From Ruania suaedae (GTDB taxonomy: Bacteria > Actinomycetota > Actinomycetes > Actinomycetales > Beutenbergiaceae): a DNA stretch of 64,000 nt. The first letter of the stretch is position 1, and the number at the start of each line of letters is the position of its first letter. The DNA lies in NCBI RefSeq assembly GCF_021049265.1, contig NZ_CP088018.1:1798001-1862000 (forward strand). The letters run 5' to 3'. Under the pieces are notes generated by a model. That model was not told where the DNA came from. It ran no database searches and worked only from the letters and a program-made list of their open reading frames with translations. Shown here one piece after another: positions 1 to 7,107 of this stretch. The position numbers and the translations under genes are program-made.

Positions 1-308
1 CCGAGCCCGATCACCACATCGGTGCGGGTGAAGGCGGCCTGGCCGAGTGCGGCCCAGCAGCCCGCGGCGGTCTCGATCGTCTTGGCCTGCTCGGCGTCGG
101 GAAGCTCGTGGGGGTGCACCTGGTAGCCGGCGGCGCGGAGCCGCCCGGCCACCGCAGCGGCCTGCTCCCGCAACGCGGGGGCGTGCATGAGGAAGACGCG
201 GGCGACGCCCTCACCCACCAGGGCGGGCAGCCGGTCGAGCAGGTCCGAGCCGATCAGCACGTCGTAGTCGTGCTCGGCCCGCACCGGCACGGTCACCGGC
301 TCCCTCAT
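1..308 (-). CDS. aroB: 3-dehydroquinate synthase, N-terminal part (cut by window edge)
   Basis: AroB converts DAHP to 3-dehydroquinate, the second step of the shikimate pathway, in the cytoplasm. Only the first 102 codons are present. They read from an ATG whose complement ends at 308 and open with [20 protein letters not shown], the usual AroB N-terminus (a short beta strand followed by a Y-x-V-x-I-G segment). The start overlaps the aroK stop by 4 bases (ATGA), so the two are probably co-translated. The catalytic and zinc-binding part lies outside the window. The call rests on this N-terminus together with its position after aroC and aroK. Confidence 0.85.
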   Translation of the reverse strand, partial: MREPVTVPVRAEHDYDVLIGSDLLDRLPALVGEGVARVFLMHAPALREQAAAVAGRLRAAGYQVHPHELPDAEQAKTIETAAGCWAALGQAAFTRTDVVIGL

Positions 309-817
309 GCGGGCACCTGCGCGAGCACGGTGTCGCGCACCTGCTCCGGCGTGAGTCCGTCGGTGCGCACGACGACGGTCGCGAGCCCTTCGTAGATCCC
401 GCGCCGTGCGTCCATCAGCGCCTGCCACTGGCGTCGCGGGCTGCCCAGCAGCAACGGGCGGCTCGTCGTCAGCCCGACCCGGCCGGCGGCGTCGGCCAGT
501 CCGACGGAGAGGAAGACCACGGTGTGCCCGGCCAGGTCGGCCTGGGTGTCGGGGTCGAGGATCGCTCCCCCACCCAGGGCGAGGACGCCGTCGTGCTCGG
601 CCAGTGCGCGCTGCACGGCGGTGCGCTCGGCCTGCCGGAAGTAGGGTTCGCCATCGTCGACGAAGATGTCGGAGATCGCCCGGCCCTCGGCGGTCTCGAC
701 GTCGGAGTCGGTGTCGCGGAAGGTGACACCCAGCGCCTCGGCGAGGAGATGGCCGGCGGTGGACTTGCCGGCCCCGGGCGGCCCGATGAGGACGAGGCGA
801 GGATGGGCCGCGGTCAT
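305..817 (-). CDS. aroK: shikimate kinase
   Basis: Phosphorylates shikimate with ATP to shikimate 3-phosphate in the cytoplasm. The 170-residue protein has the P-loop GPPGAGKST at about residues 12-20, the D-x-D pair in RDTDSDVE (about 34-41), the FRQAER segment containing the substrate arginine, the GGG loop in ALGGGAIL (about 80-87) and the LID arginine in TSRPLL. Length and motifs are standard for bacterial AroK. The ATG overlaps the aroC stop by 4 bases and the stop overlaps aroB by 4 bases, so aroC-aroK-aroB form a tightly coupled operon block. Confidence 0.96.
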   Translation of the reverse strand: MTAAHPRLVLIGPPGAGKSTAGHLLAEALGVTFRDTDSDVETAEGRAISDIFVDDGEPYFRQAERTAVQRALAEHDGVLALGGGAILDPDTQADLAGHTVVFLSVGLADAAGRVGLTTSRPLLLGSPRRQWQALMDARRGIYEGLATVVVRTDGLTPEQVRDTVLAQVPA

Positions 818-2031
818 CGCATGTGCTCCGGGATCGAGTCCAGGTACGTGCGCACGTTGCGCGCGGTCTCCGAGATCGAGTCCCCGCCGAACTTCTCCAG
901 CAGCGTCTCGGCCACCACCAGGGCCACCATCGCCTCGGCCACCACGGCAGCCGGCGCGATGGCGCAGACGTCGGAGCGCTGATGCAGGGCGGTGGCCGCC
1001 TCCCCGGTGGTGACGTCGATCGTGGCCAGGGCCCGCGGCACCGTGGAGATGGGCTTGAGGGCGGCCCGTACCCGCAGCACCTGCCCGTTGCTCATCCCGC
1101 CCTCGACGCCACCGGCCCGGTTCGTCGCCCGGGTGAGGTGACCGCCGGGGTCGCGGACGATCTCGTCGTGGGCGACCGAGCCGCGCCGGGCGGCGGTGCG
1201 GAAGCCGTCGCCGACCTCGACGCCCTTGATCGCCTGGATGCTCATCAGGGCGCCGGCGAGGCGGGCGTCGAGGCGCCGGTCGGAGTGGACATAGCTGCCG
1301 ACCCCCGCCGGCACGCCGTAGGCGAGCACCTCGACCACCCCGCCGAGGGTGTCCCCGGACTTCTTGGCGTCATCGATCTCGGCAACCATGCGGGCGGAGC
1401 TGTCGGGGTCGAAGCAGCGCACCGGGTCCTCGTCGAGGGCGGCGACGTCGCCGGGTCCGGGGAGCGGCGCGTCCTCGGGCACGCCCACCGGGCCGGTCTG
1501 GACCACGTGCGAGACGAGCCGGATGCCGGCGGCCTGCTCCAGCAGGGCGGCGGCGACGCGACCGAGGGCGACACGGGTGGCGGTCTCGCGCGCGGATGCC
1601 CGCTCGAGCACCGGGCGGGCGTCGTCGAGGTGGTACTTGGCCATCCCGGTCAGGTCGGCGTGACCGGGCCGCGGGCGGGTGAGCGGCTTGTTGCGCGCCT
1701 GCTCGCGGGCGTCCCCGGTGCCGGCGTCGACGTCGAGCACGGAGGAGTCCACCGGGTCGGCGGACATGACCTGTTCCCACTTCGGCCACTCGGAGTTGCC
1801 GATCTCGATCGCGACCGGGCCTCCCATGGTGCGCCCGTGCCGTACCCCGCCGAGGATCCGGACGGCGTCCTGCTCGAACTTCATCCGGGCGCCGCGCCCG
1901 TAGCCCAGGCGGCGGCGCGTCAGGGCTGCGGCCACGTCGTCGGTGGTGATCTCGACACCGGCGGGGACCCCTTCCAGGATCCCCAGCACTGCGGGGCCGT
2001 GCGACTCGCCTGCGGTCAACCATCGGAGCAT
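814..2031 (-). CDS. aroC: chorismate synthase
   Basis: Converts EPSP to chorismate using reduced FMN; last common step to aromatic amino acids and folate. The 405-residue product begins [12 protein letters not shown] with the GESHG signature close to the N-terminus. It also contains the RPGHADLTG segment (about residue 110) and the [10 protein letters not shown] signature used for substrate and FMN binding. An upstream in-frame extension exists, but the ATG at 2031 is preceded by a good ribosome site (GGGAGGATGTCGCC then ATG) and fits the family N-terminus. It follows the prepilin peptidase gene by about 60 bases and overlaps aroK by 4 bases. Chorismate made here would also supply PabB at 47 kb. 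Confidence 0.97.
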   Translation of the reverse strand: MLRWLTAGESHGPAVLGILEGVPAGVEITTDDVAAALTRRRLGYGRGARMKFEQDAVRILGGVRHGRTMGGPVAIEIGNSEWPKWEQVMSADPVDSSVLDVDAGTGDAREQARNKPLTRPRPGHADLTGMAKYHLDDARPVLERASARETATRVALGRVAAALLEQAAGIRLVSHVVQTGPVGVPEDAPLPGPGDVAALDEDPVRCFDPDSSARMVAEIDDAKKSGDTLGGVVEVLAYGVPAGVGSYVHSDRRLDARLAGALMSIQAIKGVEVGDGFRTAARRGSVAHDEIVRDPGGHLTRATNRAGGVEGGMSNGQVLRVRAALKPISTVPRALATIDVTTGEAATALHQRSDVCAIAPAAVVAEAMVALVVAETLLEKFGGDSISETARNVRTYLDSIPEHMR

Positions 2032-2092
2032 GGCGACATCCTCCCACGGTTGCCCGCTGCCCCTGCGGGCACGTCCGGGAGGCGAGCGGGCC

Positions 2093-2782
2093 TCAGGCGG
2101 GGGCCATCGCGGCGGCCGCGACGGCGAGGGCGGCGCCGAGGCCGAGGAAGGGTCCGAAAGCGATCGGGGTACGCCGGTCGGCCCGTCGCGCCAGCAGGAG
2201 CGCCAGGGCCACGAGGCCACCGGTGACGAAGGACAGGACGAGACCGGCGAGCACGGCCGACCAGGAGAACCACCCCAGCGGGAGGGCCAGCACGCCGGCC
2301 AGCTTGACGTCCCCGAGCCCGAGGCCGGAGGGAGTGAGCAGGCACAGCACGAGGAAGCCGGCGCCGACCGCGACACCGGCACCGGCGGCCCGGCCCAGGT
2401 CGCTCCACGTCCCCTCCCCCAGCAGCGTGGCCGCGAGCAGTCCCGCCAGGACGACGACGGCCAGCGCTGCGACCAGCCGGTCGGGCAGGCGGTGCACCGC
2501 GAGATCGACGGTGACCAGCAGCGCCAGTCCGAGCGCGGCGACCGCGAGCGTGGCGGTCAGGACCGGACCGGCCGGCAGGGCCATCACGCCGGCACCGGCC
2601 ACGGCGGCGAGCGGGACGTGGGCGCGCCGGCGCACCCACGGCGAGGTCGTCGGCGGTGCGGAGGATGCTGTGCCGGTTCGGCTGGTTCGGCTGGTTCGGC
2701 TGCTGGCGTGGCGAAGCACGACGGGTGTACTCGCCCAGGCGGCGACCCCCAGCAGCAGTGCCCCCAGCAGTGATCCCCACAT
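2093..2782 (-). CDS. A24-family prepilin peptidase-like membrane protein
   Basis: Predicted polytopic membrane aspartic protease of the type IV leader peptidase family, which cleaves prepilin signal peptides on the cytoplasmic side. The 229-residue protein is almost entirely hydrophobic. Two family aspartate motifs are visible: [13 protein letters not shown] (about residues 93-105) and GLGDVKLAG (about 155-163), followed by the [12 protein letters not shown] segment. It lacks the N-terminal cysteine-rich methylase domain of classical PilD. No pilin or pilus assembly genes are in the window, so the substrate is unknown. An equivalent gene sits between aroE and aroC in several actinobacteria, so context supports an old position. 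The ATG at 2782 is assumed. Confidence 0.85.
   Translation of the reverse strand: MWGSLLGALLLGVAAWASTPVVLRHASSRTSRTSRTGTASSAPPTTSPWVRRRAHVPLAAVAGAGVMALPAGPVLTATLAVAALGLALLVTVDLAVHRLPDRLVAALAVVVLAGLLAATLLGEGTWSDLGRAAGAGVAVGAGFLVLCLLTPSGLGLGDVKLAGVLALPLGWFSWSAVLAGLVLSFVTGGLVALALLLARRADRRTPIAFGPFLGLGAALAVAAAAMAPA
2675..2701. repeat. three exact 9-base tandem repeats inside the prepilin peptidase gene
   Basis: The 9-base unit GGTTCGGCT occurs three times head to tail. On the coding (minus) strand the repeat spells Ser-Arg-Thr units near residue 30 of the peptidase, between the first membrane helix and the rest. Copy-number change would stay in frame and would only lengthen a polar loop. Confidence 0.8.
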
Positions 2783-2866
2783 CTGCTCATGATGGCAGCC
2801 GCGGTGGACCGGCCGTGCGGGTACCGCGCGACCTGTGGACGACGTCGTCCTTCACACGTTCGGACA

Positions 2867-2882
2867 TGCCACAGTCGTTCGA
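2867..2882. promoter_or_regulatory. candidate LexA (SOS) box before the HNH gene
   Basis: TGCCACAGTCGTTCGA matches 9 of the 12 fixed positions of the mycobacterial/actinobacterial SOS box TCGAAC-N4-GTTCGA; the right half is perfect. It ends 28 bases before the HNH start, a position suited to repression. From published mycobacterial work some 13E12-family genes are LexA-regulated, which makes the match more plausible. One half-site is poor, so this is a candidate only. Confidence 0.4.
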
Positions 2883-2910
2883 TGTCGGTGCTCGCTGATG
2901 TACTGCAGTC

Positions 2911-4569
2911 ATGTCCGAGAACCGCTCCTCCGCCACCCTCCGTGACCGGGTGGAGGCGGCGCGCGTGGTGGATCGGGTGACGCCGGGGTGGTCCTTCGAC
3001 GCCTCGTGCTCCCAGGCCGCGGAGGTGGTGGCCGAGGCTCCCGCGGGTGCGGATCTGCTGAGCGTGCTGGAGGCCGAGGTCGACGGGCTGCGAACTCCGG
3101 ACGAGGGCCTGTTGGTCGAGCTGATCGCTGCGGCGGAACGGATCGTGAACCGCGCAGGTGCGTTGCAGGCCGCGTTCGTGGCCGAGCTGATGGAGCGGCG
3201 GATCGGATCCCGCGGGGCGACCCGGACGAGGGACGAGATCGCGCTCCGGCTGGCCTCGACCGGGCACGCGGCCGAGACCCTGGTGGGGCGGGCGGCAGCA
3301 CTGGCCGAGGCACCCGCCGTCGCCGAGACGTTCCGCGAGGGTCTGCTCACGGCCCGCAAGGTGGACCTCATCGCCGAGGCGACCGAGGGGATGGAGCCGA
3401 CAGCGGCGCTCCGGGTGCAGGAGCACGGTGCTGCCTACGGGCAGGACCACACACCCCCGCAGCTGCGCCGGGAGCTCGAGGTGGCCGTCCTGGCCGTCGA
3501 CCCCGCCGGTGCGCAGCGCGAGAGCGAGAAGGAACGCGCCCGACGACGGGTGGTGCTCGAGCCCGCCCGGCACGAGATGGCCTGGGTCGGTGCCTACGTT
3601 CCGGCCGCGGAGGCGCTCGCCGCCTATACCTGCGTCGACACCCTCGCCGCGGACACCACTGCCGAGGACGAGCGCACCCTGGATCAGCGACGTGCTGATG
3701 TGTTCGTGCAGATCTTCCAAGAGATCCTGGTCACGGGACACACCCCCGGCGGGCACGTGCTCGGCGAGCGTCACGGTCGCCGTCCGGTGATCCAGATCAG
3801 CGCGACCGTGCCGGTCCTGGCCGCGGACGACGAGACGCCGGCGATGCTGCACGGGTACGGGCCGATCTCGGCTGGCTCCGCGCGCCGATTGGCCGGTGGG
3901 GGCACGGTCGAGGTCGATGTGCGAGATCGCGGCCGGCCGCAGGGATCGGCCCCCACTCTCGAGGAGCTCCTGGATCCGATGCGGGAGGTGCTCCCGCCCC
4001 GGCGGCCGCCCGGCCTGCCGGACGGGAGCGAGCCGGCGGCCACGGTGGCCTGGATGCAACGCCGGCCGCCCGGCGGGGTGGCACAGTCACCAGACGCTGC
4101 GGCTGCTGGAGTCCCTCGCGTTGGGCCGAGCCCTCCGGGTCGTGGGAGTGGTGCCACGGATCCGGTGGTGGTGATGGGTGCCGAGCTCGGACTGGCGTGC
4201 ACGGACTCCTACGTCCCGTCACGGCGCCTGCGTGCGCTGATCCTCGATCGCGACCGGACCTGTTGCTTCCCGGGATGCCTCGTGCCGGCGTGGCGGTGCC
4301 AGATCGACCACATCACCCCGTTCGACCCCGCCCTGCCGCCGTGGGCGCAGACGGTGGAGACGAATCTGCAGACCCTCTGCCGCCACCACCATCAAGGCAA
4401 GACCGAGCGCGCCTTCTCGGTAGAACGTGACGCGTGGACCGGGGTGACGACGTGGCGCACCCGCACGGGCCACGTCTACGTACGGGTGCCCGAGCGCAGC
4501 GACTTCACCGCGCTCAGTGCCGGGCTGCGTGAGGAGGTCGCGCCCGGGTGGTCAAGCGCGGGCCAGTGA
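2911..4569 (+). CDS. HNH endonuclease of the 13E12 / DUF222 family
   Basis: A 552-residue protein with an N-terminal DUF222 region (about 45-330) and a C-terminal HNH nuclease fold (about 430-500): CCFPGC at 451-456, then RCQIDHITPF, then the TLCRHHH cluster. The two cysteines and the D-H / H-H-H residues form the expected metal and catalytic site. A Pro/Gly/Ala-rich linker joins the two parts. These genes are usually multicopy in actinobacteria and carry REP13E12-type names in mycobacteria; the DNA target and biological role are unclear. It is alone on the plus strand inside a conserved minus-strand run. Its last 18 bases overlap the end of aroE tail to tail. No convincing Shine-Dalgarno precedes the ATG. 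Confidence 0.9.
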   Translation: MSENRSSATLRDRVEAARVVDRVTPGWSFDASCSQAAEVVAEAPAGADLLSVLEAEVDGLRTPDEGLLVELIAAAERIVNRAGALQAAFVAELMERRIGSRGATRTRDEIALRLASTGHAAETLVGRAAALAEAPAVAETFREGLLTARKVDLIAEATEGMEPTAALRVQEHGAAYGQDHTPPQLRRELEVAVLAVDPAGAQRESEKERARRRVVLEPARHEMAWVGAYVPAAEALAAYTCVDTLAADTTAEDERTLDQRRADVFVQIFQEILVTGHTPGGHVLGERHGRRPVIQISATVPVLAADDETPAMLHGYGPISAGSARRLAGGGTVEVDVRDRGRPQGSAPTLEELLDPMREVLPPRRPPGLPDGSEPAATVAWMQRRPPGGVAQSPDAAAAGVPRVGPSPPGRGSGATDPVVVMGAELGLACTDSYVPSRRLRALILDRDRTCCFPGCLVPAWRCQIDHITPFDPALPPWAQTVETNLQTLCRHHHQGKTERAFSVERDAWTGVTTWRTRTGHVYVRVPERSDFTALSAGLREEVAPGWSSAGQ

Positions 4570-5445
4570 GGCGGTCAGAGCCTCCCGCATGGCCTCGACG
4601 GGTGGCTCGTGACCGGTCATCAGCCGCACCTGCTCGCAGGCCTGGTGCAACAGCATCAGGAAGCCACTGGCGATGGTGCCGCCCGCCTGCTCCCACGCCT
4701 GCGCAGCGGCGGTCGGCCAGCCGGCGTAGACCGCGTCGAGCATCACCTGTGAGGGCGAGAGACTCGCGTCGGAGAACCAGTCGGCGAGAGGGTCGGCTGC
4801 ATGCTGCGGCAACGTCAGGATCACGACGTCGGCGGCGCGCATGAGCCCAGGTGTCTCGGGCCGGTCCAGCGCCACGTACTCCGGTTCGAGACCGGTCTTC
4901 GCCGCCGCGCGCCGCACCGTGCCCACCCGGGCGAGCGAGCGGGCGATGACCACGGGGTGATGAACGCCGAGCTCGCCGACCGCGGCCAGTGCGGAAGCCG
5001 CCGTGGCTCCCCCACCGACGATCACGGCGGACCGGGGCTGCCAGCCCGCGGGAGCCACCTCGCGCAGGGAGGCGACCAGACCGTGCACGTCGGTGTTGGC
5101 CGCGACCAGCAGCCCGCCGGGCTGGCGCAGCAGCGTGTTCGCCGCACCGACCACCTTGGCGAGCCCGTCGGCGTGGTCGGCCAGCCGCAGTGCCTCGTGC
5201 TTGAGCGGCATCGTCAGGGACAGGCCCGCCCAGGAGTCATCGAGCCCGGCTACGAAGTCGGCGAGCTGGTGCTCATCGACGTCGTGGAGCTGGTACTCCC
5301 ACTCCGTCAGACCGAGGGCCTCATAGGCGGCCGTGTGCAGCACAGGTGAGCGCGAGTGGGCGACGGGGTGCCCGAGAACGGCGGCGCGGCGCACACGAGC
5401 GGATTCGTCCTGCCGGTGGTCAGCCATCGCCACTGGTGCGCTCAT
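4552..5445 (-). CDS. aroE: shikimate dehydrogenase
   Basis: Reduces 3-dehydroshikimate to shikimate with NADPH. Visible are the shikimate-binding HPVAHSRSP segment (about residues 26-34), the MPLKHEA lysine motif (about 80), the NTDVHG segment (about 117) and the nucleotide loop VGGGATAAS (about 142). The position normally held by arginine after this loop, and the NRT motif, are altered (ARSLAR), a variation I accept as within the actinobacterial family. The start is uncertain: the longest reading is 297 residues from 5445, but an ATG at 5427 would give 291 and a shorter overlap with mltG. It overlaps mltG upstream and the HNH gene at its 3' end. Confidence 0.92.
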   Translation of the reverse strand: MSAPVAMADHRQDESARVRRAAVLGHPVAHSRSPVLHTAAYEALGLTEWEYQLHDVDEHQLADFVAGLDDSWAGLSLTMPLKHEALRLADHADGLAKVVGAANTLLRQPGGLLVAANTDVHGLVASLREVAPAGWQPRSAVIVGGGATAASALAAVGELGVHHPVVIARSLARVGTVRRAAAKTGLEPEYVALDRPETPGLMRAADVVILTLPQHAADPLADWFSDASLSPSQVMLDAVYAGWPTAAAQAWEQAGGTIASGFLMLLHQACEQVRLMTGHEPPVEAMREALTASLARA

Positions 5446-6565
5446 TGATGATTGCCCGGTTCTCGTTGTGCTCCTCGAGCGTCTCCGCGAACAGCGACTC
5501 GCCGGTTTCGAGATCGCTGACGAAGTAGCACAGCTGTCCTTCAGCCGGCTCGAGAACTGCTTCGATCGATTGCTGGCTGGGTGAATTGATCGGGCCAGGC
5601 GGAAGCCCCGGGTTCAGTCGCGTGTTGTATGCCGTGTCTTCTCGAAGCCGTTCCTGCGTGAGGGCCTCTCCCAACGTGATGCCCAAACCGTAGGCAACTG
5701 TCGAGTCCATGCCCAGGCGGCCATCTCCGCTGCAACCCTCGAGGCGGTTCTCGATCACGAGCGCTACGTTCGCACGCTCATCATCCAGGATGACCTCGGC
5801 CTCCACGATCGAAGCCTTGATAAGAACTTCCTCGCGCTGCTCCGGCGGGACCTCCAGCGAGTCCAGCATCTCGACGGTTCGATCGATCATTGCCTGCAGC
5901 ACGTCCGTCGCCGTGTCGTCCGGATGCACGTTGTAGGTGCTCGCGGCGAGCCAGCCTTCCATCTCGTCGCCGGCCACGTCCGGGAGATAGTCCGCGGCAA
6001 CGTCGTCTGCAGCAGACTCGACCTCACTGACGTCGACCTCAAGACGCTGTGCGATCCGCTCGTAGATCTGACTGGCACGCCATTGTTCCGGGATGGTCAA
6101 CCGGGTGTCGGCCAGCGTCGTGCCGTCCGCCATCAGCGCCACCGCGTCATCGGCCGACATCTCCTGCATGAGGACATGGGTACCGGGCTGGATTCCGGCC
6201 GCATCCGGATTGGCGTTGAATGCGCTGATGAACGCCGTCCGGGTGGCGACCACGTCCGCCTCGACCAGTGCGGTGGCCATGTCGCTGCCACTGGAGCCTT
6301 CCTCGATGACCACCTCGACCTCGCCGGAGCCCGGGCCCGGGTAGTCGGTCACCTCGGCGGTGGGCTGCTCGTCGCTGCTGAGCAGCGGGCGCACCAGCAC
6401 CCAGCCTCCGCCCACCAGCAGCGCCAGCGCCACCACCATGACCACGAAAGAGATGATGTTGCGGCGGCGCTGCGCGTGCTTGCGGGCGCGACGACGACGC
6501 TCAGCAGTGCGCTGCTCGCGGGCATCGTCAGCACTGCCGGAGCCCTGATTGAACAGGTCGGTCAC
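5420..6565 (-). CDS. mltG: endolytic murein transglycosylase MltG
   Basis: Membrane-anchored lytic transglycosylase that cleaves nascent glycan strands. The 381-residue protein has a basic N-terminus, one membrane segment at about 37-57, then an extracellular YceG domain. The catalytic glutamate lies in KASIVEAEV (about 254), followed by the family blocks MDSTVAYGLG and YNTRLNPGLPPGPI. Translation starts at a GTG that overlaps the ruvX stop by 4 bases, so it is operonic with alaS-ruvX. Sampled rows here are near 58-62% G+C, clearly below the roughly 70% of the flanking genes, yet the protein is intact and in its normal place. Overlaps the start of aroE. Confidence 0.94.
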   Translation of the reverse strand: MTDLFNQGSGSADDAREQRTAERRRRARKHAQRRRNIISFVVMVVALALLVGGGWVLVRPLLSSDEQPTAEVTDYPGPGSGEVEVVIEEGSSGSDMATALVEADVVATRTAFISAFNANPDAAGIQPGTHVLMQEMSADDAVALMADGTTLADTRLTIPEQWRASQIYERIAQRLEVDVSEVESAADDVAADYLPDVAGDEMEGWLAASTYNVHPDDTATDVLQAMIDRTVEMLDSLEVPPEQREEVLIKASIVEAEVILDDERANVALVIENRLEGCSGDGRLGMDSTVAYGLGITLGEALTQERLREDTAYNTRLNPGLPPGPINSPSQQSIEAVLEPAEGQLCYFVSDLETGESLFAETLEEHNENRAIINERTSGDG

Positions 6566-7107
6566 GTGCCCTCCTGAGTCGGTGCGTCCAGGTCTGCGTC
6601 CGGTGCCGCTCCGCGCGGAGCGCCATGGTCGGGGTCCGGGTCCGGGACGATCTCCCCCGGCGGCCGGCCCTGACGTCGTTCGGCGTCGAGGGCGGCCTCC
6701 AGGATCGTGACAGCCGCCACCTGATCGACCACCTCGCGGTGCCGCTTGGACTTACGACCGGCCTGGTGCAACACCTGATGGGCGGTCACCGTGGTCAGTC
6801 GTTCGTCGACCAGACGAACCGGAATCGGGCGGATCGCCCGGACCAGTGCTACACAATACGCCCGAACGCTGCGTGCTGCGGGACCCTCCCCGCCGTCGAG
6901 GCTCCGGGGCAGCCCGACGACCACCTCGATCGGCTCGTACTCGGCGACGAGCGCCGTGAGTTCGCGCACACCGTCCTCCTGCGCCGAACGGGCGACCGTG
7001 CGCACCGGCGAGGACAGGATGCCGTGCGGGTCGCACCGCGCGACACCGATGCGGACCGAGCCCACATCGATCGCGAGGCGCACACCCGTCCGCAGACTGT
7101 CGGTCAC
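6562..7107 (-). CDS. ruvX: RuvX/YqgF-family RNase H-fold nuclease
   Basis: Homologue of YqgF/RuvX, an RNase H-fold enzyme linked to pre-16S rRNA 5' processing and also described as a Holliday junction resolvase. The 181-residue product begins with the first catalytic aspartate in LAIDVGSVRIGVA (about 11-23). It has VVVGLPRSLDGGEG (about 63-76) and the DERLTT motif (about 100), then the final acidic site in KSKRHREVVDQVAA. The C-terminal 35 residues are Pro/Asp-rich and probably unstructured. GTG start overlapping the alaS stop by 4 bases; stop overlapping mltG by 4 bases. Confidence 0.93.
   Translation of the reverse strand: MTDSLRTGVRLAIDVGSVRIGVARCDPHGILSSPVRTVARSAQEDGVRELTALVAEYEPIEVVVGLPRSLDGGEGPAARSVRAYCVALVRAIRPIPVRLVDERLTTVTAHQVLHQAGRKSKRHREVVDQVAAVTILEAALDAERRQGRPPGEIVPDPDPDHGAPRGAAPDADLDAPTQEGT

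Noticed and set aside
814-2382. Extended chorismate synthase reading of 522 codons
   Set aside because: The first 117 codons overlap the prepilin peptidase gene in another frame, lack conservation, and a good ribosome site precedes the internal ATG at 2031.
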